Shown here: piece after piece, positions 25,046 to 35,363 of the stretch
Layout of the letters: each line of letters opens with the position of its first letter
Position numbering within the stretch: position 1 is the first letter of the stretch
Origin: Sulfitobacter maritimus
Lineage (GTDB): Bacteria > Pseudomonadota > Alphaproteobacteria > Rhodobacterales > Rhodobacteraceae
Assembly: GCF_013346665.1 (NCBI RefSeq)
Contig: NZ_JABVBB010000034.1
Span: forward strand, 672,663 to 736,662
Length of the DNA stretch: 64,000 nt
Reading direction: 5' to 3'
Translations under genes and position numbers: made by a program
The notes under the pieces: generated by a model
The model's database searches: none
What the model was told of the DNA's origin: nothing
What the model saw: only the letters and a program-made list of their open reading frames with translations

Positions 25046-26332
25046 ATGATCGGGCGTTGGGCCTCCAGAACTGCTGAGGATGAAATCGTCGAACCCAAAG
25101 GGTTTGACGCATTCGAATTGCGGCTGGGGGATGTCATGCGTGGAGAGCGTGCAACCCTTGGCAAATCCCTCCTCGATGTGCAGCGCGAACTGCGGATCAA
25201 AGCCTCCTATATCGCCGCGATTGAGAACTGCGATCCCGATGCCTTTGACACGCCCGGCTTTATTGCGGGCTATGTGCGTTCCTATGCCCGCTATCTGAAC
25301 ATGGACCCGGACAAGGCGTTTACCGCCTTTTGTAAAGAATCGGGCTTTGCCGTGGCGCATGGCATGTCTGCCGAAGCCTCTGTCGTTAAAAAGCCCAATT
25401 TTGAAGAGCGCCGTAGGTCTCCGAAAGAAGACGACCTTTTCGCCCGCCCAAACACACCATTCGTGCCAGTGGGGGACGGTTTCCTCAGCCGGATTGAGCC
25501 GGGCGCAGTCGGGTCATCGCTGGTCTTGATCGCATTGATCTCAGCCATCGGTTTCGGCGGCTGGACGGTGTTGAAAGAAGTGCAACGCGTTCAGGTTACC
25601 CCGGTGGATAAGACACCAATCGTCCTATCTGATCTCGACCCGCTCGAAGGTGCGCTTGCCAGCGCGCCTGATGCAGAAGACGATCCCGCCGTTCCCCGCA
25701 GCACCGAGCGTCCCCGTGCCGATGCGCTGGACCGGCTTTATCGTCCGCAGGCGCTCGACGTGCCGGTCCTTGTCGCCCGCGACGCACCGATTGCATCGAT
25801 TGATCCCCGTTCGGTGAGCAATTTTCCGATCCCCGAACGGCCTGAGCCGACAGGCCCGATGACCGCAGGCGCAGAGAACAGCACGATCTCGGATGCCATC
25901 GACGAAGCCGTGATGTTGGCCAATGCCGATACAGAACTGCCCAAGCCGCAGGTCGTCGAGCCCGCAACGCAGGGCGTGCGTATGGTTGCAGCCTATCCTT
26001 CGTGGGTGCGTGTCCGGGCAGCAGACGGCACGGTGATCTTCGAAGGTGTCATGAACAAAGGCGATACATACGATGTGCCTGTGACTGAGGAACCTGCGAC
26101 TCTGCGCACCGGCGAATCCGGCGCGTTGTACTTTGCCATGGCCGATGGTTGTTTCGGCCCCGTAGGACCGCGCGGTGCTGTGACGTCGAATGTCCCGTTG
26201 AACCAGCAGGCCTTGGCCGAGCGGTACGAGCCCGTCGACCCTTCTGCAGAGCAGTCGCTGAACCGCATGTTTGCTGATCTTGAAGGCGCGATTGACCCTT
26301 CGGCGCTGGCCGCTATGCCCTGCAAAAGCTAA
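25046..26332 (+). CDS. RodZ-like HTH membrane protein with DUF4115 domain
   Basis: A 428-residue protein. An N-terminal RodZ-type HTH_25 (LGDVMRGERATLGKSLLDVQRELRIKASYIAAIENCDPDAFDTPGFIAGYVRSYARYL, about residues 28-85) precedes one transmembrane helix (VGSSLVLIALISAIGFGGWTVL, about residue 155), a Pro-rich linker and a C-terminal beta-rich DUF4115 domain (WVRVRAADGTVIFEGVMNKGDTYDVP). This is the RodZ architecture, associated with MreB and cell shape. ATG 25046 directly follows a TTG that also fits the frame. It precedes ispG, the usual neighbour of rodZ in many proteobacteria, which supports the call. Confidence 0.9.
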   Translation: MIGRWASRTAEDEIVEPKGFDAFELRLGDVMRGERATLGKSLLDVQRELRIKASYIAAIENCDPDAFDTPGFIAGYVRSYARYLNMDPDKAFTAFCKESGFAVAHGMSAEASVVKKPNFEERRRSPKEDDLFARPNTPFVPVGDGFLSRIEPGAVGSSLVLIALISAIGFGGWTVLKEVQRVQVTPVDKTPIVLSDLDPLEGALASAPDAEDDPAVPRSTERPRADALDRLYRPQALDVPVLVARDAPIASIDPRSVSNFPIPERPEPTGPMTAGAENSTISDAIDEAVMLANADTELPKPQVVEPATQGVRMVAAYPSWVRVRAADGTVIFEGVMNKGDTYDVPVTEEPATLRTGESGALYFAMADGCFGPVGPRGAVTSNVPLNQQALAERYEPVDPSAEQSLNRMFADLEGAIDPSALAAMPCKS

Positions 26333-26422
26333 CGGCCGCTTGTCGGTCTGAACCTCCCATTGCACATGCGATCTGGCCCCACTAGGTAGAGGCCACTGCC
26401 CTTGATCCGCGAAAGGTGTCTT

Positions 26423-27550
26423 ATGTCGCTTCATTCCATCCGTCCTTGGCGCGAAATTCCACGTCGCAAATCGCGGCAGATCATGGTGGGAAATGTGCCG
26501 GTGGGGGGCGATGCACCGATCACTGTGCAGACGATGACCAACACACTCACCACTGATGTGGCCGCGACCATCGCGCAGGTGCAGGCCGCCGCTGATGCGG
26601 GCGCGGATATCGTGCGGGTATCTGTACCGGATGAAGCCTCATCGAAAGCGCTGCGGCAGATCGTCCCCGAGGTCAGCGTCCCCATCGTCGCTGACATCCA
26701 TTTTCATTACAAACGTGGGATCGAAGCTGCCGAAGCAGGGGCCGCTTGCCTGCGGATCAATCCGGGCAACATTGGCGATGAAAAACGCGTGCGCGAGGTG
26801 ATCAAGGCCGCGCGGGACCACAATTGCTCCATCCGCATTGGGGTCAACGCAGGTTCGCTGGAACGGCACCTGCTGGAGAAATACGGCGAGCCTTGTCCTG
26901 CTGCGATGGTTGAAAGCGGTCTCGATCACATCAAAATCCTGGAAGACAACGATTTTCATGAGTTCAAAATCAGTTGCAAAGCCTCTGACGTCTTCATGGC
27001 CGCCGCTGCCTATCAGCAGCTAGCTGATGCCACCGACGCCCCCATTCACCTCGGCATTACCGAGGCCGGGGGGCTGATGTCCGGCACCATCAAGTCGGCC
27101 ATCGGTCTGGGCAATCTGCTGTGGAGCGGGATTGGCGATACGGTCCGCGTGTCACTTTCGGCGGACCCCGTCGAGGAGGTGAAGGTCGGTTATGAAATCC
27201 TCAAATCGTTGGGCCTGCGGCATCGCGGCGTGAACATCATTTCCTGCCCGTCCTGCGCACGGCAAGGGTTTGACGTAATCAAGACGGTTGAGACACTTGA
27301 AAAGCGGCTAGAGCATATCAAGACGCCGATGAGCCTGAGCATCATCGGCTGCGTCGTGAACGGCCCCGGCGAAGCGCTGATGACCGATGTCGGGTTTACC
27401 GGGGGCGGCGCCGGGTCTGGTATGGTGTATCTCGCGGGTAAGCAGAGCCACAAACTGGGCAACGACGGTATGATTGATCACATCGTTGAACAGGTCGAGG
27501 AACGCGCAGCACAGATCGAAGCGGGCGAGGCGAAAACTGCGGCAGAGTAA
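26423..27550 (+). CDS. ispG: 4-hydroxy-3-methylbut-2-enyl diphosphate synthase (flavodoxin)
   Basis: The penultimate step of the MEP isoprenoid pathway, a [4Fe-4S] enzyme. It is 375 residues from the ATG at 26423 (AAAGGTG upstream). Recognisable segments are [49 protein letters not shown], the Cys pair in [12 protein letters not shown] (about residue 275) and the third cluster cysteine in [12 protein letters not shown]. It follows the RodZ-like gene by 90 bases and is convergent with the periplasmic thioredoxin-like gene. Confidence 0.97.
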   Translation: MSLHSIRPWREIPRRKSRQIMVGNVPVGGDAPITVQTMTNTLTTDVAATIAQVQAAADAGADIVRVSVPDEASSKALRQIVPEVSVPIVADIHFHYKRGIEAAEAGAACLRINPGNIGDEKRVREVIKAARDHNCSIRIGVNAGSLERHLLEKYGEPCPAAMVESGLDHIKILEDNDFHEFKISCKASDVFMAAAAYQQLADATDAPIHLGITEAGGLMSGTIKSAIGLGNLLWSGIGDTVRVSLSADPVEEVKVGYEILKSLGLRHRGVNIISCPSCARQGFDVIKTVETLEKRLEHIKTPMSLSIIGCVVNGPGEALMTDVGFTGGGAGSGMVYLAGKQSHKLGNDGMIDHIVEQVEERAAQIEAGEAKTAAE

Positions 27551-27580
27551 GGCTTTAGCGGAAGTAGCTAATCTATCGCT

Positions 27581-28069
27581 TTAAGGCTTTGCTAGGTATT
27601 TTTGCAAAACCACCGCAGGCATATGCCCACGCAGGATCATGTTCGGCAAGACGTAGAAGGGCGCCTCGTCTAATCCAAGCTGCGCTGCCCAAGCGGCAGC
27701 CTGCGGCGTGCTTAGGTCGTGTTGGATGAATGTCAGGCCGTAAGTATCTGTCAAATCTTTCAATTCTCGCGCGGCCGCCATACATTCAGCGCAGTCGTCG
27801 GCGGTGAAAAGCGCCAAATCTCGCCCTGCCAGTAACTCAGGTGTCAGGCTCTCAAGCAGGCTCAGATCATCCTCAATATACTGCTGCATCTCTGATTTTG
27901 CGGGCTGCGGTCCGGCCAAGGCATCGGCAATCACATCGCCATTGGCCAGAATGGCAGCACGCAGTTCCGCTTCGAAAGCGGCACGGTTTGAGATGGGAAA
28001 TTCGGCCTGCTCACTAGCCCCGGCAGGCGTGGCCAGTGCGAGCGCTATAACAAGGCCGACGGCCCGCAT
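27581..28069 (-). CDS. Periplasmic thioredoxin-like protein with a CAEC motif
   Basis: A 162-residue protein with a signal peptide (MRAVGLVIALALATPAGAS) and a thioredoxin-like second half. That half has DLALFTADDCAECMAAARELKDL, a CxxC at about residues 92-95, followed by LTFIQHDLS and a cis-proline candidate in DEAPFYVLP. The N-terminal half is helical and unrecognised. It begins two bases after the stop of the DsbA-like gene, so the two are co-expressed. A disulfide exchange partner of that DsbA-like protein is the natural inference. It is not a standard DsbC, DsbD or TlpA. Confidence 0.85.
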   Translation of the reverse strand: MRAVGLVIALALATPAGASEQAEFPISNRAAFEAELRAAILANGDVIADALAGPQPAKSEMQQYIEDDLSLLESLTPELLAGRDLALFTADDCAECMAAARELKDLTDTYGLTFIQHDLSTPQAAAWAAQLGLDEAPFYVLPNMILRGHMPAVVLQKYLAKP

Positions 28070-28071
28070 GA

Positions 28072-28821
28072 TCAGCCGCGCTTTTCTTTCACGAACGCCA
28101 TCATCTGATCATAGGGCAGGTAGCCGCGCAGCATTTCGTCCTTCATGACGAAGGTCGGCGTGCCGGTGATCTGGAGTTTCTGCGCCAGTGCGCGGGTCTC
28201 GGCAATCTCTTGGGTGACTGCGTCGCTGCCCATCTTCGCCTCAATCGCATCGGCGTCTAGACCAAGGCCTTCTGCCAAACGGCGCAGGGCGGCCATGGTC
28301 ACATCCCCGTTGAACGCCATCAGCGCATCATTCAACTGTTTGTATTCATCGTCCCCGGCAACCTGTTTGGTCGCCACGGCAAAGCGCGAAGCCAGCATGG
28401 ACTGCTCGCCCAAAATCGGGAATTCTTTCACGATCAGTTTGATATTGCCGTCGGTTTCCAACAGCTTGGCCACTTCGTCATGGGCGCGTTTGCAATAGCC
28501 GCAACGGTAGTCAAGGAACTCAACCAGCGTAATGTCGCCCTCAGGGTTGCCACCGACCCAAGAGTAACCGTCATTGAAAATTTCATCCGCATGGGCTTCG
28601 ACAAGGTCAAAATCCGCCTGCATCTGGGCTTCGGCTTGTTGGGTCTGCATCTGCTCCACGGCCTGTAGGATCACCTCGGGGTTTTCCATCAGATAGGCGC
28701 GAACCTCGGCGCGGAACTGGGCGCGTTCTGCATCGGTCAATTCGGTCAGATCCATCGCCTGAACAGGGGCAGCAAGAGCCAATGCGCTGACAAAGGCGGG
28801 GGCGATCAGACGGGCAAACAT
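28072..28821 (-). CDS. DsbA family thiol:disulfide oxidoreductase
   Basis: A 249-residue periplasmic protein with a signal peptide (MFARLIAPAFVSALALAAPVQA). An N-terminal helical extension (LTELTDAERAQFRAEVRAYLMENPEVILQAVEQMQTQQAEAQ) is typical of Com1/ScsC-like DsbA proteins. The thioredoxin fold with active site CGYC in FLDYRCGYCKRAHDE lies at about residue 96, and the cis-Pro loop is GTPTFVM. The N-terminal extension often mediates oligomerisation, so it may be an isomerase-type enzyme rather than a simple oxidase. The frame is open further upstream, but the ATG at 28821 with GAAAGG is the right start. DsbB is encoded at 57454. Confidence 0.92.
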   Translation of the reverse strand: MFARLIAPAFVSALALAAPVQAMDLTELTDAERAQFRAEVRAYLMENPEVILQAVEQMQTQQAEAQMQADFDLVEAHADEIFNDGYSWVGGNPEGDITLVEFLDYRCGYCKRAHDEVAKLLETDGNIKLIVKEFPILGEQSMLASRFAVATKQVAGDDEYKQLNDALMAFNGDVTMAALRRLAEGLGLDADAIEAKMGSDAVTQEIAETRALAQKLQITGTPTFVMKDEMLRGYLPYDQMMAFVKEKRG

Positions 28822-28918
28822 GGGCGGACCTTTCGGTAAGAACTGCGAAATAGGAGCCAAGGGTTGACGCCCGGCATCAGGCGGGGTGAAAGCACATGCC
28901 GAGACTAGGAGCAAGCCC

Positions 28919-30061
28919 ATGCGAAATTCAACCCGATCCGCCGTCGATCCCTTTATTGTGATGGACGTGATGCAGGCCGCCACCGCCGCCGAAGCCGAAG
29001 GCCGCCACATCATCCATATGGAGGTGGGCCAGCCCAGCACAGGCGCCCCAAAAGCAGCGGCAGAGGCGCTGACAAAGGCCATGCAGGACGGGCCTTTGGG
29101 CTATACCGTGGCGCTTGGGTTGCCTGCTTTGCGGGCACGTATCGCGCAGATGTATGGCGAATGGTACAACGTCGATCTTGATCCGGCGCGGGTGGTGATC
29201 ACCCCCGGCTCATCAGGCGGGTTTCTGCTCGCGTTCACCGCGCTTTTCGACACGGGCGATCGCGTGGGCATCGGCGCACCGGGCTATCCCAGCTACCGCC
29301 AAATTCTGAGCGCTTTGGGGATGCAACCGGTCGATCTGCCCGCAGCACCTGAAAACCGTTATCAGCCCGTTGCGGCGGATTTCGCGGATGAAAACCTGCG
29401 CGGCTTGCTTGTCGCTTCTCCGGCGAACCCCTCCGGCACCATGCTCGACCGACCTGCGCTTAGCGCTTTGACGGATGCCTGTGCGGCCAATGATATGTCG
29501 TTTATCTCAGATGAAATTTATCACGGCATCGAATACGACAAAAAGGCCGTCACCGCGCTTGAGGTGACAGATGATTGCTATGTGATTAACTCCTTTTCCA
29601 AGTATTTCTCCATGACTGGATGGCGCATCGGCTGGATGGTGGTGCCAGACGATCAGGTGCGCGTGGTTGAGCGGATTGCGCAGAACATGTTCATCTGCGC
29701 CCCCCATGCCAGCCAGATTGCGGCGCTCGCGGCGATGGATTGTGACGACGAATTACAGGCGAACCTTGCGGTCTACCGCCGTAACAGAGATTTGGTGATC
29801 GATGGTTTGAAAGAGGCCGGGTTCACCGACATCGCGCCCCCCGATGGCGCGTTCTACGTCTATGCGGATGTGTCGCGCTTTACCGATGACAGCCGCGCCT
29901 TTGCCGCTGAAATTCTCGACAAGGCCGGCGTCGCCGTCACACCGGGGCTCGACTTTGACCCGGTGCGGGGCCATAAAACCCTGCGCTTTTCCTATGCACG
30001 CAGCACTGCGGATATGGAGGAAGGCATCGCCCGGCTTAAAGCCTTTATGGCCGCACGCTGA
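28919..30061 (+). CDS. PLP-dependent class I/II aminotransferase
   Basis: A 380-residue fold-type I aminotransferase. It has the PLP lysine in NSFSKYFSMTGWRIGWMV (about residue 230), the cofactor Asp/Tyr in FISDEIYHGIEYD, ASPANPSGTMLDR, and the substrate-carboxylate Arg in TLRFSYARS. It is closest in look to the aspartate/aromatic aminotransferase (AspC/PatA-like) group; substrate is undetermined. It is divergent from the DsbA gene and upstream of the amidase gene by 61 bases, with which it may be co-transcribed. Confidence 0.93.
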   Translation: MRNSTRSAVDPFIVMDVMQAATAAEAEGRHIIHMEVGQPSTGAPKAAAEALTKAMQDGPLGYTVALGLPALRARIAQMYGEWYNVDLDPARVVITPGSSGGFLLAFTALFDTGDRVGIGAPGYPSYRQILSALGMQPVDLPAAPENRYQPVAADFADENLRGLLVASPANPSGTMLDRPALSALTDACAANDMSFISDEIYHGIEYDKKAVTALEVTDDCYVINSFSKYFSMTGWRIGWMVVPDDQVRVVERIAQNMFICAPHASQIAALAAMDCDDELQANLAVYRRNRDLVIDGLKEAGFTDIAPPDGAFYVYADVSRFTDDSRAFAAEILDKAGVAVTPGLDFDPVRGHKTLRFSYARSTADMEEGIARLKAFMAAR

Positions 30062-30122
30062 CCGCTGGTTTGCCCGCTGCGTGGATGCTAGAAGGGCAAA
30101 AACGAGCAGGGCAGGGTACGTG

Positions 30123-31346
30123 ATGATGCAGTCTATCATAAAGGCTTTGGCGGTTGCGCTGGCAGTGACCGCCCCTTTGCCGCTTTCGGCGCAGGAGTTA
30201 ACCGCGCTGGCGCGGGTTGATCCGGAAGCAAGCGCTGTCAAAGATGGCTGGTTCGGCAAGACCGATCTGACAGTGGCGTTAAGCCAAGGCGTGCCGTTCC
30301 GTGTCTTCCTGCTCGATGATCCGGCAAGGTTGATCGTTGATTTCCGCGAAGCGGATTGGAGCTATGTGCAGGCCGAGGATCTGCTGGCCAAATCCGGACG
30401 GATCAGCGCTCTGCGCTTTGGCGCTTTTCAACCCGGCTGGTCGCGGCTGGTGGCGGATTTGGCCGCGCCGATGGTGCCTGAGGAGATCGGTATGCCGATC
30501 GACCCGGTCAGCGGCACGGCGCGGTTGGAAGTGACGCTCAAGGAGGTCGAGGCCGAGGTCTTTGCCAAAGCCGCCGGGGCGCCGGTGGACCCTGATTGGA
30601 CCGCAGCCCTTACCGCGCCGCCGAAGATCGCCAAGGTCGACAAAGACAGTTTCACCGTCGTGCTGGACCCTGGTCACGGCGGGATTGATCCCGGCGCACA
30701 GCGGGCCGGCTTGGACGAAAAAGACCTGATGTTAAGCTTTGCCCGCGACCTGCGTGATGCCCTGCGCCGCAAGGGGATCGATGTGCTGCTGACCCGTGAT
30801 GACGATGTTTTCGTAGCGCTAGAGCACCGTGTCGCCATCGCACATCAGGCCGAGGCTGATCTTTTCATCTCGCTTCATGCCGACAGCCTGTCGCAAGGCG
30901 GCGCGACCGGGGCGACCATCTATACACTGTCAGAGGACGCCAGCGACGCCGCGACAGAGCAGCTCGCCGCGCGGCATGATCGCTCTGACATTATCGCGGG
31001 GGCCGATCTGACGGGCTCGGATGATCAGGTTGCTGGCATCCTGCTTGATCTTGCGCGACAGGAAACCGAGCCGCGTTCAGAAGCGCTGGCCAGAGTGTTG
31101 GTAGAGGGCATGACAGAGGCAGGCGGGCCGATGAACAGCCGCCCCCTGCGCCGCGCTGGATTTTCGGTGCTCAAGTCAGCGGATATCCCATCGGTCCTGA
31201 TCGAGATCGGCTTTCTCAGTTCCAAACGCGATCTGACCAATCTGCGCGATCCGGTTTGGCGTGCGGGGATGGTAGCGGCAATGGCGGATGCGGTTGTCGC
31301 GTGGAGGGACAGTGACGCAGCGCTCAAGCCGTTGATCCGCAAATAA
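30123..31346 (+). CDS. N-acetylmuramoyl-L-alanine amidase (AmiC-like)
   Basis: A periplasmic zinc amidase that cleaves septal peptidoglycan for daughter-cell separation. The 407-residue protein has a signal peptide (residues 1-24, IIKALAVALAVTAPLPLSAQ), an AMIN domain (about 30-160) and an Amidase_3 catalytic domain. The latter has VVLDPGHGGIDPGAQ (first zinc His, about residue 182), LTRDDDVFVALEHRVAIAHQAEADLFISLHADS (second and third zinc ligands) and SVLIEIGFLSSKRD (catalytic Glu). Tandem ATGs at 30123 and 30126 are both possible. It sits upstream of PBP1A, a coherent cell-wall pair. Confidence 0.94.
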   Translation: MMQSIIKALAVALAVTAPLPLSAQELTALARVDPEASAVKDGWFGKTDLTVALSQGVPFRVFLLDDPARLIVDFREADWSYVQAEDLLAKSGRISALRFGAFQPGWSRLVADLAAPMVPEEIGMPIDPVSGTARLEVTLKEVEAEVFAKAAGAPVDPDWTAALTAPPKIAKVDKDSFTVVLDPGHGGIDPGAQRAGLDEKDLMLSFARDLRDALRRKGIDVLLTRDDDVFVALEHRVAIAHQAEADLFISLHADSLSQGGATGATIYTLSEDASDAATEQLAARHDRSDIIAGADLTGSDDQVAGILLDLARQETEPRSEALARVLVEGMTEAGGPMNSRPLRRAGFSVLKSADIPSVLIEIGFLSSKRDLTNLRDPVWRAGMVAAMADAVVAWRDSDAALKPLIRK

Positions 31347-31475
31347 AAATAGCGCGGTTCTACCGCCGCGTCATGCGCGGTAATTCGCCCTTTGCTGGCG
31401 GCCATGTGTTTTGACCCCGCGCAGCGCATCCTGTATAGGCTGGGAGCATTCCCTAGCCAATGGTGGTCCGCGCGC

Positions 31476-34040
31476 GTGTTTCGTTTTATCCTGTCCTTTT
31501 TCGGCGGTATCTTTACCACCATCACCCTGAGCGTCGGCATGGTGGCTTTGACCATCGGTGCGGTGTTCTGGATGTATGGCCGCGATCTGCCCAGCCATGA
31601 GTCCTTGGCGCAATATACGCCACCGACGATCAGCCGGATTTACTCCGGTCAGGGGCGGTTGATCGACGAATTTGCCAAGGAACGGCGGCTTTTCACCCCG
31701 GCGGAGACGATCCCCGATCTGGTGAAACAGGCGTTTATTTCGGCCGAAGACAAGAACTTCTACACCCACGAAGGCTATGATCTGCGCGGCATCGGTGCGG
31801 CGGCGGTGGATGCGGTGAAATCGCGGGGGCGTGACGTGCGCGGTGCCTCCACGATCACCCAGCAGGTGATGAAGAACTTCCTGCTGTCGGGCGACCGCCG
31901 GGCGGAGCGTAAGATCAAGGAAATCATCCTCGCCTCGCGGCTAGAGGAAACGCTGAGCAAAGAGAAAATCCTTGAGCTTTACCTTAACGAGATTTTCCTT
32001 GGCCAGAACTCCTATGGTGTGGCGGCAGCCAGCCAGACCTATTTCAACAAGACCTTGAGCGAGCTGGCCCCGCATGAGGCGGCGTTCCTTGCGTCCTTGC
32101 CCAAAGCGCCCTCGGATTATCACCCGGTCCGCCGCAAGGAACGGCTGCTGTCGCGCCGTAACTTTGTCCTGCGCGAGATGAAGGAGAACGGCTATATCTC
32201 TGAAGAGGTCTATGAGCATGAGGTCGCGCTGCCGCTGCGCTCGGTGCAGAACGGGGACTTTCAGAGCTTCAAGGCCGAACTGCCGCCGCGCGATTATTTC
32301 ACCGATGAAATCCGCCGCCAGCTCAGCGAAGACTTCGGGGAGGGGGAATTCTTCACCGGTGGTCTGACGGTGCGCGCCACCATCGACAACGAGATGCAGC
32401 CCATCGCCGCCAATGCCCTGCGCCGCCAGTTGGAGCAATACGATCGCGGGCGCGGCATCTGGCGCGGCACACGGTTTGAAATCCCTGAGGCCGAGCTTGC
32501 CACAGAAGAGAAATGGCGCGCGGCCTTGGCTGATCTGCGGGTACCACGGGACATTGATCTTGAAAATCAGTGGTATCCGGCTGTCGTGCTCGAAGTTGGC
32601 AGCAACGACGCCCGCATCGGCATCGAAGGGGTCGAGGAGGATGAGGACGGTCACTGGATTCCGGCCAAGGACGTGCAATGGGCGCGTAAACGGTTGGACG
32701 ATGGCAAACTTGGCCCTAAGGCCAAAGTCGCGGGTGATCTGCTGGATGTGGGCGAGGTCGTGCTGGTCCGTCGCATGACCTCTGACAGCGACGGGTCTTT
32801 CATCCGCTGGACCCTGCGCCAAGTGCCTGAGGTGCAAGGCGGCTTTGTCGCGATGGATGTGCATACAGGCCGCGTGATCGCCATGCAGGGCGGCTTCTCT
32901 TACCAAGCCAGCGTGTTTAATCGCGCGACCCAAGCCAAACGCCAGCCGGGGTCGAGCTTTAAGCCCTTCGTCTATGCCTCGGCGCTCGACAGTGGCTACA
33001 GCCCCGCGACCATCGTGGTCGATGCACCGATTGAGATCAACACGCCGCAGGGTGTCTGGCGGCCGCAGAACGCGTCCCACAAATTCTACGGCCCAACCCC
33101 GCTGCGGACCGGGATTGAGCAGTCGCGTAACCTAATGACCATTCGTCTGGCTCAAGAAGTCGGCATGGATGTGGTCGGCAGCTATGCGGAGCGTTTCGGC
33201 GTTTATGACGACCTTGCGCCCTTGCTTTCCAACGCACTCGGCAGTCAGGAAACCACGCTTTACCAAATGGTCTCGGCCTATGCGATGTTCGCCAATGGCG
33301 GCGAGCGGGTGCAGCCAACGTTGGTGGACCGAGTGCAAGACCGCTATGGCCGCACGGTCTATCAGCATGATGAACGCAAGTGCTATGACTGCGAACAGGT
33401 CAATTTGGCCCCCGGGCAAGCGCCCAAGATTATCTCGAACCGGGATCGTGTGATGGACCCTGTCACCGCCTATCAGCTCACCTCCATGATGCGCGGCGTT
33501 GTGGAGCGTGGCACTGCACGTAAGGCGATTAACCTGCCGGTGCCAATCGCAGGCAAGACCGGCACCACCAATGACGAAAAAGACGCGTGGTTCGTGGGCT
33601 TTTCGTCCAATGTCGTGGCGGGCTGCTATATTGGGTATGACACGCCGCGCCCCATGGGCCGGGGGGCTGGCGGCGGGCGGCTTTGCGCACCGGTATTCCA
33701 GCGTTTCATGTCGGAGGCGATCAAGAAATACGGCGGGGGTGAATTCAAGGTGCCGGAAGCCTGTCGCTTCATCAAGATTGACCGTTTTTCCGGCGCCCGC
33801 TTGAGCGACAGCGCGTCGGGGGCCAATGTGGTGTCCGAATGTTTCCGCGATGGCGAAGAGCCGCTCTTTGGCATCTCCTTTGACGGTGGTTTTGCCATGG
33901 GCGCGGATCTGCCGCTGGTCGAAGAACTGGGCGGGTCGAACGCGAATGCAGGCCGTCAGGTCACCACCTCAACCGGCAAAAAAGCCACCGTTGGCCCCAA
34001 AGCCAGCTTTGGCACGCTCAGCTCGGGCGGTCTTTACTAA
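31476..34040 (+). CDS. mrcA: Penicillin-binding protein 1A, bifunctional transglycosylase/transpeptidase
   Basis: The class A PBP that polymerises and cross-links peptidoglycan. It has an N-terminal membrane anchor (FRFILSFFGGIFTTITLSVGMVALTIGAVFWMYG) and a GT51 transglycosylase domain with FISAEDKNFYTHEGYDLRGIGAA (catalytic Glu) and GASTITQQVMKNFLL. An OB-like PBP1A insert follows, then the transpeptidase with SSFK-type PGSSFKPF, SRN in EQSRNLMT, and KTGTTN. I place the start at GTG 31476, giving 854 residues, just before the membrane helix. An in-frame ATG at 31404 would add 24 residues without a better ribosome site. It follows the amidase gene by about 130 bases. Confidence 0.93.
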   Translation: MFRFILSFFGGIFTTITLSVGMVALTIGAVFWMYGRDLPSHESLAQYTPPTISRIYSGQGRLIDEFAKERRLFTPAETIPDLVKQAFISAEDKNFYTHEGYDLRGIGAAAVDAVKSRGRDVRGASTITQQVMKNFLLSGDRRAERKIKEIILASRLEETLSKEKILELYLNEIFLGQNSYGVAAASQTYFNKTLSELAPHEAAFLASLPKAPSDYHPVRRKERLLSRRNFVLREMKENGYISEEVYEHEVALPLRSVQNGDFQSFKAELPPRDYFTDEIRRQLSEDFGEGEFFTGGLTVRATIDNEMQPIAANALRRQLEQYDRGRGIWRGTRFEIPEAELATEEKWRAALADLRVPRDIDLENQWYPAVVLEVGSNDARIGIEGVEEDEDGHWIPAKDVQWARKRLDDGKLGPKAKVAGDLLDVGEVVLVRRMTSDSDGSFIRWTLRQVPEVQGGFVAMDVHTGRVIAMQGGFSYQASVFNRATQAKRQPGSSFKPFVYASALDSGYSPATIVVDAPIEINTPQGVWRPQNASHKFYGPTPLRTGIEQSRNLMTIRLAQEVGMDVVGSYAERFGVYDDLAPLLSNALGSQETTLYQMVSAYAMFANGGERVQPTLVDRVQDRYGRTVYQHDERKCYDCEQVNLAPGQAPKIISNRDRVMDPVTAYQLTSMMRGVVERGTARKAINLPVPIAGKTGTTNDEKDAWFVGFSSNVVAGCYIGYDTPRPMGRGAGGGRLCAPVFQRFMSEAIKKYGGGEFKVPEACRFIKIDRFSGARLSDSASGANVVSECFRDGEEPLFGISFDGGFAMGADLPLVEELGGSNANAGRQVTTSTGKKATVGPKASFGTLSSGGLY

Positions 34041-34152
34041 CGCGTCAGGGCCGGGTTCCCCCGCAGCCCCACTTGTCGCCACTGGCGTGCTGGTCTATCT
34101 CTCATGCGGCTCCGGTTTTCGGGGCCGCTATACTTATTAAAGGCAGACACAG

Positions 34153-35277
34153 ATGCGCGCAGAGGCACAGAATACCGCGGACCAGATCAGCAAATCGCTG
34201 GAATTGCTGGCTCAGCGACTGGATGTGGAAACCGCGCCTTACCGGCTGGAGGAATTCAACGCGCGCGTCGAAGATCCGAATCTGTGGGACAACCCTGAGG
34301 CTGCTCAAAAGCTGATGCGCGAACGGCAGTCGCTGGTCGATGCCATGGACACTTATGAGAGCATCAAACAAGAACTTGCTGACAATCTCGAACTGATCGA
34401 ATTGGGCGAGATGGAAGAGGACGAGGAGGTCATCTCTGACGCCGAGGCCGCGTTAAAGGCGCTGGCTGAAAAGGCGGCACAGAAAGAGCTTGAAGCCCTG
34501 TTGAACGGCGAGGCGGACAGCAACGACACCTTCCTTGAAATCAACTCCGGCGCGGGCGGCACCGAAAGCTGCGACTGGGCCAGCATGCTGGCGCGGATGT
34601 ATGTCCGCTGGGCTGAGAAGAAAGGCTATAAGGTCGAGCTTCAGGCCGAAAGCCCCGGCGAAGAGGCGGGCATCAAATCCGCCACCTACAAGATCGCCGG
34701 GCATAACGCCTATGGTTGGCTGAAATCTGAGAGCGGCGTGCATCGTCTGGTGCGGATTTCGCCCTTCGACAGCGCGGCCAAGCGGCACACGTCTTTCACC
34801 TCGGTCAAGGTCTACCCGGTGGTGGATGACAATATCGAGATCGAAGTGAACCCTGCCGACATTCGCATCGATACCTACCGCTCATCCGGCGCAGGTGGCC
34901 AGCACGTGAACACCACCGACTCGGCAGTGCGGATTACCCACCATCCCACCGGGATCGTCGTGACCTCTTCGGAAAAGTCGCAGCACCAGAACCGTGATAT
35001 CGCCATGAAAGCGCTGAAGTCTCGGCTCTATCAGATGGAGTTGGACAAGCGTTCGGCGCTGGTTAACGAGGCGCATGAGAACGCAGGCGATGCGGGCTGG
35101 GGCAATCAAATTCGCTCCTATGTATTGCAGCCCTATCAGATGGTGAAAGACCTGCGGACGAATTACGAGACCTCGGACACGAAAGGCGTGCTCGATGGGG
35201 ATTTGGACGGTTTGATGGGGGCCACGCTGGCGTTGGCCGTGTCTGGCAAAAGCCGGGCTGAAGCGCAGGGCGACTGA
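34153..35277 (+). CDS. prfB: Peptide chain release factor 2
   Basis: Releases peptides at UGA and UAA. The 374-residue protein has an N-terminal helical domain, the anticodon-like tripeptide SPF in RISPFDS (about residue 200) and the GGQ catalytic motif in [19 protein letters not shown] (about residue 248). The gene has a single uninterrupted frame from the ATG, so the programmed +1 frameshift at an internal UGA known from E. coli prfB is absent, as in other alphaproteobacteria. A TATACT -10-like hexamer lies at 34129-34134, about 20 bases before the start codon. Confidence 0.97.
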   Translation: MRAEAQNTADQISKSLELLAQRLDVETAPYRLEEFNARVEDPNLWDNPEAAQKLMRERQSLVDAMDTYESIKQELADNLELIELGEMEEDEEVISDAEAALKALAEKAAQKELEALLNGEADSNDTFLEINSGAGGTESCDWASMLARMYVRWAEKKGYKVELQAESPGEEAGIKSATYKIAGHNAYGWLKSESGVHRLVRISPFDSAAKRHTSFTSVKVYPVVDDNIEIEVNPADIRIDTYRSSGAGGQHVNTTDSAVRITHHPTGIVVTSSEKSQHQNRDIAMKALKSRLYQMELDKRSALVNEAHENAGDAGWGNQIRSYVLQPYQMVKDLRTNYETSDTKGVLDGDLDGLMGATLALAVSGKSRAEAQGD

Positions 35278-35363
35278 CACAAGCCGTTTCACGGTCTGTG
35301 CAGTTCGGGGGCCATCTCCCGGACCCCCTTGAAGTATCTCGAGTCAGAAAGAAGGGGAGCAGC

